A DNA stretch of 50,814 nt. It comes from Bacteroidia bacterium. GTDB taxonomy: Bacteria; Bacteroidota; Bacteroidia; NS11-12g; UBA9320. The notes under the pieces are model-generated. The model saw only the letters and a program-made list of their open reading frames with translations. It did no database searches and was not told the DNA's origin. A program made the translations under genes and the position numbers. Positions 43,887-50,814 of this stretch are shown in pieces. The stretch is from NCBI GenBank assembly GCA_017857855.1, contig JAFMCI010000013.1, positions 1-50,814 of the forward strand. The letters run 5' to 3'. Each line of letters begins with the position of its first letter. Position 1 is the stretch's first letter.

Positions 43887-44703
43887 TAGCTGGCAATAGA
43901 GTAGAAAGTTGATCGATATCCTTATTTACAATGACATATACATATTCGAGGTTTCTGAAATTAGTAGCTGTTTTTACATGTGTAGTAAAGTATTGACTTG
44001 AATGAGACGTCTCTAATTTACTTATTTCACCGATCAATATACCCGCTGGAAATAATAATGAGGACTTACCAGTATACACCTTGTCTCCCACTTTAATTTC
44101 TTCTAGTTTATTCAGTCCTGTTATTTTTAAAGTTTGAGGATTAGCATTATCCCATTTCAAACCGGTGTAGTACTCCAGATTATTAATCGTTGGAATTACA
44201 TTCATATTGATATGAAGCAAAGACATAACAGAGCTATAATTCTCATTACTTTGTAATACGATGCCAGCCAGTCCTTGAGATGATATGACGCCCATGTTTT
44301 TTTGAATACCGTTTTTAATCCCTTTATTAATGATAAATATATTACTTGCTTTATAAACAGTATTATAAATAACCTCGGCGGGAATGACATCAAATAATTT
44401 ATGCCTTGAAGTATCACGTAAAGTAATGGTATCGTTCATAAAGGAAAGACTACTTCGAGCATCATTCTTAAACTGATTCGCCACTTGGGCCTGCAAAATA
44501 TTATTTTGTTGTTGAAGATCGAAGTAACCTGTCACCGTTGAAGACAACTGATTACTTTTATCGGTAAAAACAGCTGCAGAGTGCGTAAATGAAGCTTGCT
44601 GATAAGGGTTTAAGAAGAACAATAATACTGCACACATCATCTGCAATATTACAAACAGCATTATGTGTATGTTATGCTCTATAAACGCTATCAGGCGTTG
44701 CAT
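43879..44703 (-). CDS. mreC: Rod-shape-determining protein MreC
   Basis: 274 residues. A cytoplasmic start and one membrane helix (IMLFVILQMMCAVLLFFLN) lead to a coiled coil around LQQQNNILQAQVANQF. The periplasmic beta-barrel domains follow (AEVIYNTVYKASNIFIINKG, IKNGIQKNMGVISSQGLAGIV, VKTATNFRNLEYVYVI). MreC links MreB to the cell-wall synthases. The ATG overlaps the mreB stop by one base (cell-shape operon). Confidence 0.93.
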   Translation of the reverse strand: MQRLIAFIEHNIHIMLFVILQMMCAVLLFFLNPYQQASFTHSAAVFTDKSNQLSSTVTGYFDLQQQNNILQAQVANQFKNDARSSLSFMNDTITLRDTSRHKLFDVIPAEVIYNTVYKASNIFIINKGIKNGIQKNMGVISSQGLAGIVLQSNENYSSVMSLLHINMNVIPTINNLEYYTGLKWDNANPQTLKITGLNKLEEIKVGDKVYTGKSSLLFPAGILIGEISKLETSHSSQYFTTHVKTATNFRNLEYVYVIVNKDIDQLSTLLPAND

Positions 44704-45731
44704 TAGGACTGATTAAAAAGGGTTTTATGGTTTTTTATATCTTTCAACGCAATAGCAGTTCCCCTTACAACGGCTCTAAGTGGATCTTCAGCCACGTATA
44801 CAGGTAATTTTGTTTTGCTTGAAATCCGTTTATCCAATCCTCTAAGAAGTGCACCTCCACCAGTCAGATAGAGCCCTGTTTGATAAATATCAGCAGATAA
44901 TTCAGGAGGAGTTAGCTCTAACGCCTTCATAACTGCTTCTTCTATTTTAGATATTGATTTATCTAAAGCTAATGCTATTTCTGAATAAGATACCATAATT
45001 TGTTTTGGTATTCCTGTCATTAGATCTCTACCATTTACAGGACAATCCTCAGGTGGATTTTCAAGTTCTGGCAATGCTGCACCAACTTCTACTTTAATAA
45101 ACTCTGCGGTACGATCTCCAATCATTAGATTGTGTTGACGTCTCATATATTCTATGATATCATTTGTAAAATCGTCACCAGCTACGCGTATAGATTCGTC
45201 AGAAACGATTCCAGAAAGCGCTATTACGGCAATCTCTGTAGTACCTCCACCTATATCAATTATCATGTTTCCCATGGGTGCAGAAACATCGATACCTATA
45301 CCAATTGCCGCTGCCATCGGCTCAGGTATCATATAAACTTCTTTTCCACCTGCACGCTCGGCACTTTCTTTAACTGCGCGTTTTTCAACTGCAGTAATAC
45401 CACTGGGTATACAAATGACCATTCGTAATTGTGGACTACCAAAAGCAGATTTCTTATTTATCATTTTAATAAAATGACTAATCATTTGTTCGGCAGCTTC
45501 AAAATCTGCGATCACTCCATCTTTAAGCGGACGAATAGTCTTAATATCCTCGTGAGTCTTACCATGCATCTTTTGAGCCTCAGTACCCACCGCCAATATC
45601 TCACCCGTTCTTCTATTTCTTGCAATGATAGACGGCTCGTCTACCACCAATTTATCTTTATATATTATTAAGGTATTAGCAGTACCTAAGTCTATCGCTA
45701 ATTCTTGAGTTAAAAAGTTGAAAATTCCCAT
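44703..45731 (-). CDS. mreB: Rod-shape-determining protein MreB
   Basis: 342 residues. Bacterial actin that organises lateral wall growth. The phosphate-1 loop LAIDLGTANTLIIYKDK, the adenosine region MIIDIGGGTTEIAVIALSGI and the ATP-binding LYLTGGGALLRGLDKRIS are all present, along with PEPMAAAIGIG. The first gene of a six-gene minus-strand operon, with an exact -7 box 40 bases upstream. It begins MGIFNFLTQELAIDLG, giving the membrane-binding N-terminal helix. Confidence 0.98.
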   Translation of the reverse strand: MGIFNFLTQELAIDLGTANTLIIYKDKLVVDEPSIIARNRRTGEILAVGTEAQKMHGKTHEDIKTIRPLKDGVIADFEAAEQMISHFIKMINKKSAFGSPQLRMVICIPSGITAVEKRAVKESAERAGGKEVYMIPEPMAAAIGIGIDVSAPMGNMIIDIGGGTTEIAVIALSGIVSDESIRVAGDDFTNDIIEYMRRQHNLMIGDRTAEFIKVEVGAALPELENPPEDCPVNGRDLMTGIPKQIMVSYSEIALALDKSISKIEEAVMKALELTPPELSADIYQTGLYLTGGGALLRGLDKRISSKTKLPVYVAEDPLRAVVRGTAIALKDIKNHKTLFNQS

Positions 45732-45771
45732 TTAGGTTTATGTGTTCGTTGGATTGGTGAAAATAAGTATA

Positions 45772-45779
45772 CAAAAGTA
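45772..45779 (-). promoter_or_regulatory. -7 box of the mreB operon
   Basis: Minus-strand TACTTTTG is an exact TAnnTTTG match, 40 bases before the mreB ATG. Confidence 0.55.
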
Positions 45780-45907
45780 CCTATTTTTTAAGTAAATTCT
45801 ATGCGGGATAGGGTAATTATAAGGAGTAATTAAAAAAACAAAGAGCCCTAATTAACTCTTTATCAAATCATAGGAATTCGAGAAGCTTTAAAACAACAGT
45901 TTGACAA

Positions 45908-45937
45908 TATAATTATCTGAATAAAGATAATTATATG
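45908..45937. promoter_or_regulatory. Operator-like inverted repeat upstream of the S24 regulator
   Basis: A perfect 12-bp inverted repeat (ATATAATTATCT / AGATAATTATAT) with a 6-base centre ends 12 bases before the -7 box at 45950. It would cover the expected -33 region, so binding there should block transcription. The most likely binder is the regulator encoded immediately downstream (autoregulation); this is inference. Confidence 0.6.
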
Positions 45938-45949
45938 ACCCAATTTTAT

Positions 45950-45957
45950 ATATTTGC
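45950..45957 (+). promoter_or_regulatory. -7 box of the S24 regulator gene
   Basis: TATATTTG is an exact TAnnTTTG match ending 6 bases before the ATG at 45964, predicting an almost leaderless mRNA. Confidence 0.6.
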
Positions 45958-45963
45958 AAAGTC

Positions 45964-46671
45964 ATGTATTTCGATCAAAACATAAAATTACTTCGGACAA
46001 AAAAAGGATACTCACAGCAAGACTTGGCCGATTCACTTAATCTTACACGCTCTAAACTAAATAGTTACGAACGAGGCGTTCAACCTCCATTTGATATTCA
46101 AATAGATATTGCAGATTATTTTAACGTAACACTTGACGGATTAGTTCGCCATGACCTTTCTAAACTCACACATTTTAAACTCTCACAAATATTAAAAGGA
46201 AGTGAAGCAGATGTTCGAGGCAGAAAACTACGTTTATTAACCGTAAGTGTAGATGCTAATGAAGATGAAAATATTGAAATAGTCAGCATGAAAGCACAAG
46301 CAGGCTATACCGGCGGATATGCTGATCCAGAATTTATCAGTAATCTACCGAAGTTTAAACTTCCTTTCTTACCTAAAAATAGAACTTACAGAAGTTTTCA
46401 AATAAAGGGAGACAGTATGCCTCCAGTAAGTGAGGGATCTTGGGTTACTGCAAGTTACTTGCAAGATTGGAACGACATAAAAGATGGAGAAAACTACATT
46501 GTCGTAACTAAAGACGAGGGAATTGTTTTCAAACGGCTATACAATAAGATAAAAAAAGAGCAAAGTATTACATTAGTAAGTACTAATAGCGCTTATGCTC
46601 CCTATACGTTGCACATCGACCAAGTAGTTGAAATTTGGAAATTTGAAACATGGAATGGGTTTGAGTTCTAA
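45964..46671 (+). CDS. XRE-family regulator with LexA-like S24 peptidase domain
   Basis: 235 residues. An N-terminal helix-turn-helix (residues 6-60: LLRTKKGYSQQDLADSLNLT, SYERGVQPPFD) is followed by a linker and an S24 autoprotease fold. The candidate cleavage pair is A113-G114 in MKAQAGYTGGY, the nucleophile S151 in IKGDSMPPV, and the lysine K190 in GIVFKRLY. Spacings of 38 and 39 residues are close to LexA. So it may cut itself when activated, for example after DNA damage, and release repression; whether it does is inference. A 12-bp-arm inverted repeat sits at its promoter. It is a single-gene unit divergent from mreB. Confidence 0.88.
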   Translation: MYFDQNIKLLRTKKGYSQQDLADSLNLTRSKLNSYERGVQPPFDIQIDIADYFNVTLDGLVRHDLSKLTHFKLSQILKGSEADVRGRKLRLLTVSVDANEDENIEIVSMKAQAGYTGGYADPEFISNLPKFKLPFLPKNRTYRSFQIKGDSMPPVSEGSWVTASYLQDWNDIKDGENYIVVTKDEGIVFKRLYNKIKKEQSITLVSTNSAYAPYTLHIDQVVEIWKFETWNGFEF

Positions 46672-46724
46672 AAACAATCTTCGCGAATTTAAACAAATAT
46701 CATTATATACGGTCGAATTAACCC

Positions 46725-46783
46725 ATACAAAAAGGCCTCGGTTTTCAAGCTATTAGTGAAACATATTCGAGGCCTTTTTGTAT
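46725..46783. terminator. Terminator between the S24 regulator and degP genes
   Basis: ATACAAAAAGGCCTCG (46725-46740) and CGAGGCCTTTTTGTAT (46768-46783) are perfect 16-bp arms around a 27-base loop that can partly pair (GTTTTCA with TGAAAC). It can serve both convergent genes. Confidence 0.85.
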
Positions 46784-46806
46784 AAATTCAAGCGCTATAT
46801 TGGTGA

Positions 46807-48276
46807 TTAGTCTAATCTAATCGCAAACGCTTCTTTATCACCTTTTGAAGTTACTCCCTCTATAAGAACTGCACCAGATTTGCCCTTTAGCAAAGTTTCT
46901 ACGTCTTTAGTCGTATACATCGGTGTTTTATCTATTTGAGTTATAACAAAGCCAAGAGGAATACCCTTTTGCTTAATCACTCCATTTCCCAATTTTACAA
47001 TTTTGACACCATGTTTAATTTTTAATGATAATCGCTCTTCACGCGACGTATTTTCAATCTCCGCTCCCAATACTTTTTTCTCATCGCGATTTATCTCTGA
47101 ACTTATTTCATTGGAACCATCTTTAGAAAGAAGAACTGCTGTAAAAACCTTTTCAGATTTATTCCGGATTACGGTAACATCTACTTTATCCCCTGGATGG
47201 TATTTACTTATTTGTTCTTGCAAGTCTGAACCTTTATTTACGACAACATCACCTATTTTAATAATAACATCACCTTCTTTAATACCCGCCTTATCAGCAC
47301 TCCCTCCATTACTTACCGAAGGAACAAATACTCCATTTAAATTCCTAAGACCCTTTTCATCCGCTAACTCCTGTGTCACATCTTGTATTCTAACACCCAG
47401 TATTGCTCTTTTTACTTCACCAAAATCCTTTAAATCTCCTACTATTTTTTTTGCTAAATTAATCGGGATGGCAAAACTATAACCGGAATAAGAACCCGTT
47501 TGTGAAGCTATAGCCGTATTAATACCAATTAACTCACCTTTAGTATTTACTAGAGCTCCTCCACTATTACCAGGATTTACAGCTGCATCTGTTTGTATAA
47601 AGTTTTCAATGGCATAGTCTCCACCGCGCTCTCTCAGTAGGTTAATATTTCGTCCTTTTGCGCTCACTATACCAGCCGTAACAGTACTAGTCAGGTTAAA
47701 AGGATTTCCAACAGCAACTACCCATTCTCCAACTTTTAATTCATCACTATTTCCCAGGTTAAGAAATGGTAAATTATCTTCATCTATTTTAAGTAAAGCC
47801 AAATCTGTCTCCGGATCAGTGCCAATTACTTCAGCCACATAACTTCTCTTATCATCTAATACTACCTCTACAGTAGAAGCATTGTCTACCACATGATTAT
47901 TTGTGACTATATATCCATTTTGCCTAATAATAACACCAGAACCAGTAGCCTGCTGAGGGCCTTGCTGTTGAGGAAAACTCGGACCTCCAAAAAACTCTTC
48001 AAACGGATTAATCATTTGACCACGAGGGCTACTTTTTATCGTACTTATAATATGTACCACAGACGGTGTAGCAATTTCTGCTACTGAAACAAAGTTCACT
48101 TCAGGAGAGGCTGCCAATTTTTCAGCCAATGTAAATTTGGCATTTTGATGTTGTGTAAATTGACTTGAGTTATCACCATTCATCGTAAGACGATTAACTC
48201 CCAGAGCTATTAATCCTCCAATAATGGCGATAGCTAAAACGCTTAATACTTTCTTAAAATTCATACTTTTTATCAT
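46807..48276 (-). CDS. degP: DegP/HtrA-family periplasmic serine protease
   Basis: 489 residues. A hydrophobic N-terminus (VLSVLAIAIIGGLIALGVNR) anchors or exports it. The trypsin-like domain has the triad His128 (VTNNHVVDNA), Asp158 (DPETDLALLKID) and Ser238 (NPGNSGGAL). Two PDZ domains follow: one from about 290 (ILGVRIQDV, VSNGGSADKAGIKEGDVI) and a second near 410 with IPLGFVITQIDKTPM. HtrA proteins degrade or refold damaged envelope proteins. Start is uncertain between Met1 at 48276 and Met5 at 48264. The gene sits 196 bases from the divergent ECF sigma gene, consistent with an envelope-stress setting though no regulatory link is shown. Confidence 0.94.
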   Translation of the reverse strand: MIKSMNFKKVLSVLAIAIIGGLIALGVNRLTMNGDNSSQFTQHQNAKFTLAEKLAASPEVNFVSVAEIATPSVVHIISTIKSSPRGQMINPFEEFFGGPSFPQQQGPQQATGSGVIIRQNGYIVTNNHVVDNASTVEVVLDDKRSYVAEVIGTDPETDLALLKIDEDNLPFLNLGNSDELKVGEWVVAVGNPFNLTSTVTAGIVSAKGRNINLLRERGGDYAIENFIQTDAAVNPGNSGGALVNTKGELIGINTAIASQTGSYSGYSFAIPINLAKKIVGDLKDFGEVKRAILGVRIQDVTQELADEKGLRNLNGVFVPSVSNGGSADKAGIKEGDVIIKIGDVVVNKGSDLQEQISKYHPGDKVDVTVIRNKSEKVFTAVLLSKDGSNEISSEINRDEKKVLGAEIENTSREERLSLKIKHGVKIVKLGNGVIKQKGIPLGFVITQIDKTPMYTTKDVETLLKGKSGAVLIEGVTSKGDKEAFAIRLD

Positions 48277-48371
48277 TTTTTTTACTTTTTTTTCTTAATC
48301 CAAATTTTATACCAAAACCAGTGCTGAACTAAGTTTAACAGCTCCAGCAAAAAATAATTAATTTTGCCAAG

Positions 48372-48379
48372 CAAATGTA
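48372..48379 (-). promoter_or_regulatory. Candidate -7 box of degP
   Basis: Minus-strand TACATTTG is an exact TAnnTTTG match, but it lies 95 bases before the ATG, giving a longer leader than elsewhere in the window. Confidence 0.35.
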
Positions 48380-48446
48380 CCATTGCCATCTATTGTTTCC
48401 AACGTGTGGAGTATCGATTTTGATGCTGATGATTTACCTTTCTCGA

Positions 48447-48460
48447 TTAATACGTATTAA
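48447..48460. promoter_or_regulatory. 14-bp palindrome just upstream of the ECF sigma gene
   Basis: TTAATACGTATTAA is a perfect palindrome ending 12 bases before the ATG at 48473. It could be an operator; AT-rich palindromes of this size can also arise by chance. Confidence 0.3.
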
Positions 48461-48472
48461 CCATCTACAAAA

Positions 48473-49036
48473 ATGTTTGGCTTAGGTAGTTTAAGTGATC
48501 AAGCCATCCTTGAGCGGATAAAACAGGGAGACGAATCCGTTCTCATTTTATTATATAGAAAACATTATGGTATGGTAAAAAACTTTATTCTAAAAAACAA
48601 CGGAGACGAATCCGTGGTTGATGATATAATGCAAGACACCATCATTGCGTTATGGAAAAATGCTAATAAGCCCGCATTCCTTTTGCAATCAAAGCTTAGT
48701 ACCTACGTACTTGCAATTTCAAAAAACCTATGGTTTAAAGAACTCAAGAAACGAAGTAAATTTAAACTAGTCGATGAAGCGAGCCACTTAAGCATTGGCA
48801 GTGAGAACCAAAAGGATAATTTTGATAAGGAAATAATTGCAGAAATGGTAAACGAGATGGACGAGACATGCAGAAAGCTTCTCTCTTACTTTTACTTTGA
48901 TGGTTATAGTACCAGATTAATTGCAGAAAAACTAAATTTTGCCAATGCCGACTCTGTAAAAAGTAAAAAATATCAATGTTTTAAGAAATTACAAGCCACG
49001 GTACTCGCAAGGTATAACAAAGCAGATTTAATCTAA
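48473..49036 (+). CDS. ECF-type RNA polymerase sigma factor
   Basis: 187 residues, normal for the family. Region 2 holds LYRKHYGMVKNFI, DDIMQDTIIALW (the core-binding D-x-x-Q-D-x-x motif) and STYVLAISKNLWFKELKK, which recognises the -10 element. Region 4 holds CRKLLSYFYFDGYSTRLIAEKLNFANADSVKSKK, here split by a variant helix-turn-helix for the -35. It probably pairs with the next gene, a membrane protein whose ATG overlaps its stop by one base (TAATG). The signal it responds to is unknown. Position next to degP suggests envelope stress, as an inference. Confidence 0.9.
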   Translation: MFGLGSLSDQAILERIKQGDESVLILLYRKHYGMVKNFILKNNGDESVVDDIMQDTIIALWKNANKPAFLLQSKLSTYVLAISKNLWFKELKKRSKFKLVDEASHLSIGSENQKDNFDKEIIAEMVNEMDETCRKLLSYFYFDGYSTRLIAEKLNFANADSVKSKKYQCFKKLQATVLARYNKADLI

Positions 49037-50061
49037 TGGAAGATCAAAAACGATATCATTTGATTGATAACTACCTTAGTGGAGATTTACAAGGTACGGA
49101 ATTAGATAAATTTAAAATTGCTCTAAAAAATTCAAAAGCGTTACGACAACAAGTTGCTCTTCAAAGTGCTGTGATTGATGAGATTTCTAAACATCGAGAA
49201 GCAGAACTTCGAGCAATAATAAGTAACGAAAACAGCTCTAGTCTAAAGACTATAAGTGTCAAATCAAATATAAGAACAGTTCTGAGCATGGCAGCATCTA
49301 TCGCCTTGTTTTTATTGACTTATATTTATTTTGTACAGGAGCAACCTACAAAAAACAATAAGTCGTTAACAGAGAAACAACCTACCGAAGTTAAAAGCAG
49401 TACAACGCTTAAAAAGAAAAAAGTAACTGCAAAAGAACCACCATTACTCGCTACAAATAAAATACCCGCACCAGAGATGGAAATGACAGTAGAAGAGTAC
49501 TCTGATTTTGATAATTTACTAGAAAAGGAATTATTGCCAACTGAAAATAATGCAGAAAGGGATGAAACAAAAGAGATTATAACTGCAAAGTCCGAAGAAT
49601 TTGTTGTGGAGCGTGACGAATTACTCGCCAGTAAAATTTTTTCTTTGCAGAGTTTGGATAACATAGTTAATAACACCTACGATGAGACAGGTTTAAAAGA
49701 GAATTCATTAAAAGCTACAACTAGTAAAGCCGTTAATAAGACGGAAATAACACTTGAAGATGCATCTGTACTAAAAAAAGACAAACAGAATACACCATCA
49801 GAGGAAATTAAAATCCCTCAAACTAAAAAATTAGATGTAGAATATTGGAAGAGTGTAGTAAATTTTAAAGGATATATCTATGATGGCAACAAAGTACAGC
49901 TTTATGGTATTCCTCAAAATAAACTTCTAATATTCAAAGAATTAGATAATAGAATTTACTTGAAAATGGATAGTAAGTACTACTTTATCGAAAAAAATAA
50001 AACCTATAAAAGACTTAGTGAGGTTTCAAATCCTACACTTTTAAACATATTAAATGACTAA
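49036..50061 (+). CDS. Putative membrane anti-sigma partner of the ECF sigma factor
   Basis: 341 residues; no clear family. A cytoplasmic N-terminal helical part (YHLIDNYLSGDLQGTELDKF, QQVALQSAVIDEISKHREAEL) is typical of anti-sigma factors. One membrane helix follows at residues 81-100 (TVLSMAASIALFLLTYIYFV). The long periplasmic segment is rich in K, E and T with low complexity (about 103-270). A folded C-terminal part has YWKSVVNFKGYIYDGNKVQL and IYLKMDSKYYFIEKNKTYK. The topology and coupling to the sigma gene suggest an anti-sigma or sensor. A zinc-binding HxxxCxxC motif is absent. It overlaps the dapF start by 8 bases. Confidence 0.7.
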   Translation: MEDQKRYHLIDNYLSGDLQGTELDKFKIALKNSKALRQQVALQSAVIDEISKHREAELRAIISNENSSSLKTISVKSNIRTVLSMAASIALFLLTYIYFVQEQPTKNNKSLTEKQPTEVKSSTTLKKKKVTAKEPPLLATNKIPAPEMEMTVEEYSDFDNLLEKELLPTENNAERDETKEIITAKSEEFVVERDELLASKIFSLQSLDNIVNNTYDETGLKENSLKATTSKAVNKTEITLEDASVLKKDKQNTPSEEIKIPQTKKLDVEYWKSVVNFKGYIYDGNKVQLYGIPQNKLLIFKELDNRIYLKMDSKYYFIEKNKTYKRLSEVSNPTLLNILND

Positions 50062-50814
50062 ACAAATACATTTTTATAAATACCAAGGTACTGGAAACGA
50101 TTTTGTAATCACTACAGATATTTTTGACCTGTCCACGGAGCAAATTCAAGCATTGTGCGATCGCAAATATGGGATAGGATCAGATGGCTTAATCGTAATG
50201 AAAAAAGAAAGCAAGTACGACTTCGAAATGATGTACTATAACGCAGACGGCAGTGAAAGTTTTTGTGGTAACGGAAGCAGATGCGCGGTGATGCATGCAA
50301 AAAGTATTGGATGGATAACCAATGAATGCACATTCGGATCTAATGACGGTCCACATGAAGCAAGAATAGAAGATGCAATTGTATTCTTGAAAATGCACAA
50401 TGTAGATATGGTACTGGTAGAAGATGAAGGCTATATGTTAAACACCGGATCGCCACATTATATAGCATACACCGAGGAGTTAGATGCATTAGATTTAATA
50501 GAAGCTGCACATGCTATTCGTTACAGCGAACGCTTCGAAGAAACTGGGATTAACGTCAACTATCTCGAAGCGCGAAATGGGGTATTGTATATTCGCACCT
50601 ATGAACGCGGAGTAGAAGAAGAAACCTTAAGCTGTGGAACTGGCGTAACCGCCGCGGCCATTGCCCATTACCTTGAGCAAGACAGTAGCATTAAACACTT
50701 CTCACAAAAAATCCAAACTAAGGGAGGACCACTCATGGTTTCGTTTGATAAAAAACCAAAGTCTTTTGAAAATATATTTTTATCGGGACCTGCAGTAAAA
50801 GTTTTTGAAGGAGA
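50054..50814 (+). CDS. dapF: Diaminopimelate epimerase, C-terminus cut off by window
   Basis: The ATG at 50054 opens a frame that runs to the window end (253 codons). It converts LL- to meso-diaminopimelate, the lysine precursor and cell-wall crosslinker. YQGTGNDFV starts the protein. The two catalytic cysteines are C71 in FCGNGSRC and C194 in LSCGTGVTAAA, with GSPHYIAY and the RTYERGVEEETLSCGTG segment between. Only the last few residues are missing. It overlaps the anti-sigma gene by 8 bases, so it may share that transcript. Confidence 0.96.
   Translation, partial: MTKQIHFYKYQGTGNDFVITTDIFDLSTEQIQALCDRKYGIGSDGLIVMKKESKYDFEMMYYNADGSESFCGNGSRCAVMHAKSIGWITNECTFGSNDGPHEARIEDAIVFLKMHNVDMVLVEDEGYMLNTGSPHYIAYTEELDALDLIEAAHAIRYSERFEETGINVNYLEARNGVLYIRTYERGVEEETLSCGTGVTAAAIAHYLEQDSSIKHFSQKIQTKGGPLMVSFDKKPKSFENIFLSGPAVKVFEG

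Noticed and set aside
45132-45428. Plus-strand open frames opposite mreB
   Set aside because: Shadows of the strongly conserved mreB frame, rich in Cys, Thr and Tyr as expected for antisense reading.
45840-45861. AAAGAG-N10-CTCTTT as a terminator in the mreB/S24 intergenic region
   Set aside because: The stem is only 6 bp and no gene ends there; it is probably chance in AT-rich sequence.
1-50814. Mobile element, prophage, CRISPR or defence system
   Set aside because: No transposase, integrase, phage structural gene, repeat-spacer array or defence nuclease set was seen; the gene content is housekeeping and envelope related.

Overview
The window is an AT-rich chromosomal segment from a Bacteroidota bacterium, most likely a marine Flavobacteriales or Cryomorphaceae-type species. 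This rests on several observations. Type IX secretion and gliding genes are present (gldJ, porU, porV and a PorP/SprF paralogue). There is a carboxypeptidase-regulatory-domain TonB receptor and a cobalamin mutase fusion of IcmF type. A crtD-cruF carotenoid pair is present. Shine-Dalgarno sequences are almost absent. The Bacteroidota -7 promoter box TAnnTTTG occurs upstream of many genes. The species cannot be named from the sequence alone. No rRNA, tRNA, CRISPR array, integrase, transposase or phage gene was seen, and gene order looks like a stable housekeeping chromosome.

Layout. 1-4.2 kb (minus): a TonB-dependent receptor (cut off at the window edge) preceded by a beta-helix-like surface lipoprotein, an uptake pair. 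4.4-8.9 kb: folP (minus), then a tightly overlapping plus-strand operon of a tandem DUF1599 protein, a DoxX/MauE-like membrane protein, a peptide-type ABC permease and shikimate kinase. 9-10.8 kb: HU, a ZIP metal transporter and a murein L,D-transpeptidase-like protein. 10.8-14.1 kb (minus): an uncharacterised secreted protein and small beta-barrel pair, then an S1/P1 nuclease, divergent from a ChaN-like haem/iron protein. 15-18.4 kb: icmF. 18.6-20.6 kb: a CNT nucleoside transporter and a class IV aminotransferase. 20.7-22.5 kb: ahcY and a bacilliredoxin. 22.7-30.4 kb: the type IX secretion block gldJ, porP/sprF, porU, porV. 30.5-34.2 kb (minus): a thiolase, a small unknown, cruF and crtD. 34.3-39.6 kb (plus): DUF4293 protein, a fused double ABC ATPase, RNase R and a polyprenyl synthase. 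39.6-45.7 kb (minus): a six-gene cell-shape operon mreB-mreC-mreD-mrdA-rodA plus a metallo-beta-lactamase-fold hydrolase. 46-50.8 kb: a LexA-like XRE/S24 regulator with a strong inverted repeat at its promoter, a DegP/HtrA protease, an ECF sigma factor with a membrane partner, and dapF running off the end.

How the genes connect. GldJ, PorP, PorU and PorV serve protein export and sortase processing at the outer membrane. Polyprenyl synthase, CrtD and CruF fit carotenoid or quinone side-chain supply. MreBCD, PBP2, RodA, DapF and the L,D-transpeptidase-like protein concern the cell wall. AhcY, FolP and AroK are core C1 and aromatic metabolism.

I did not find a clearly new multi-gene system. The best leads are small. 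They are a 12-bp-arm inverted repeat operator at the S24 regulator; an 11-bp-period direct repeat upstream of the lipoprotein/TonB pair; a dyad between porP and porU; a large extra extracytoplasmic segment in the DoxX protein; and several promoters sitting only 4-7 bases before the start codon, suggesting leaderless mRNAs.
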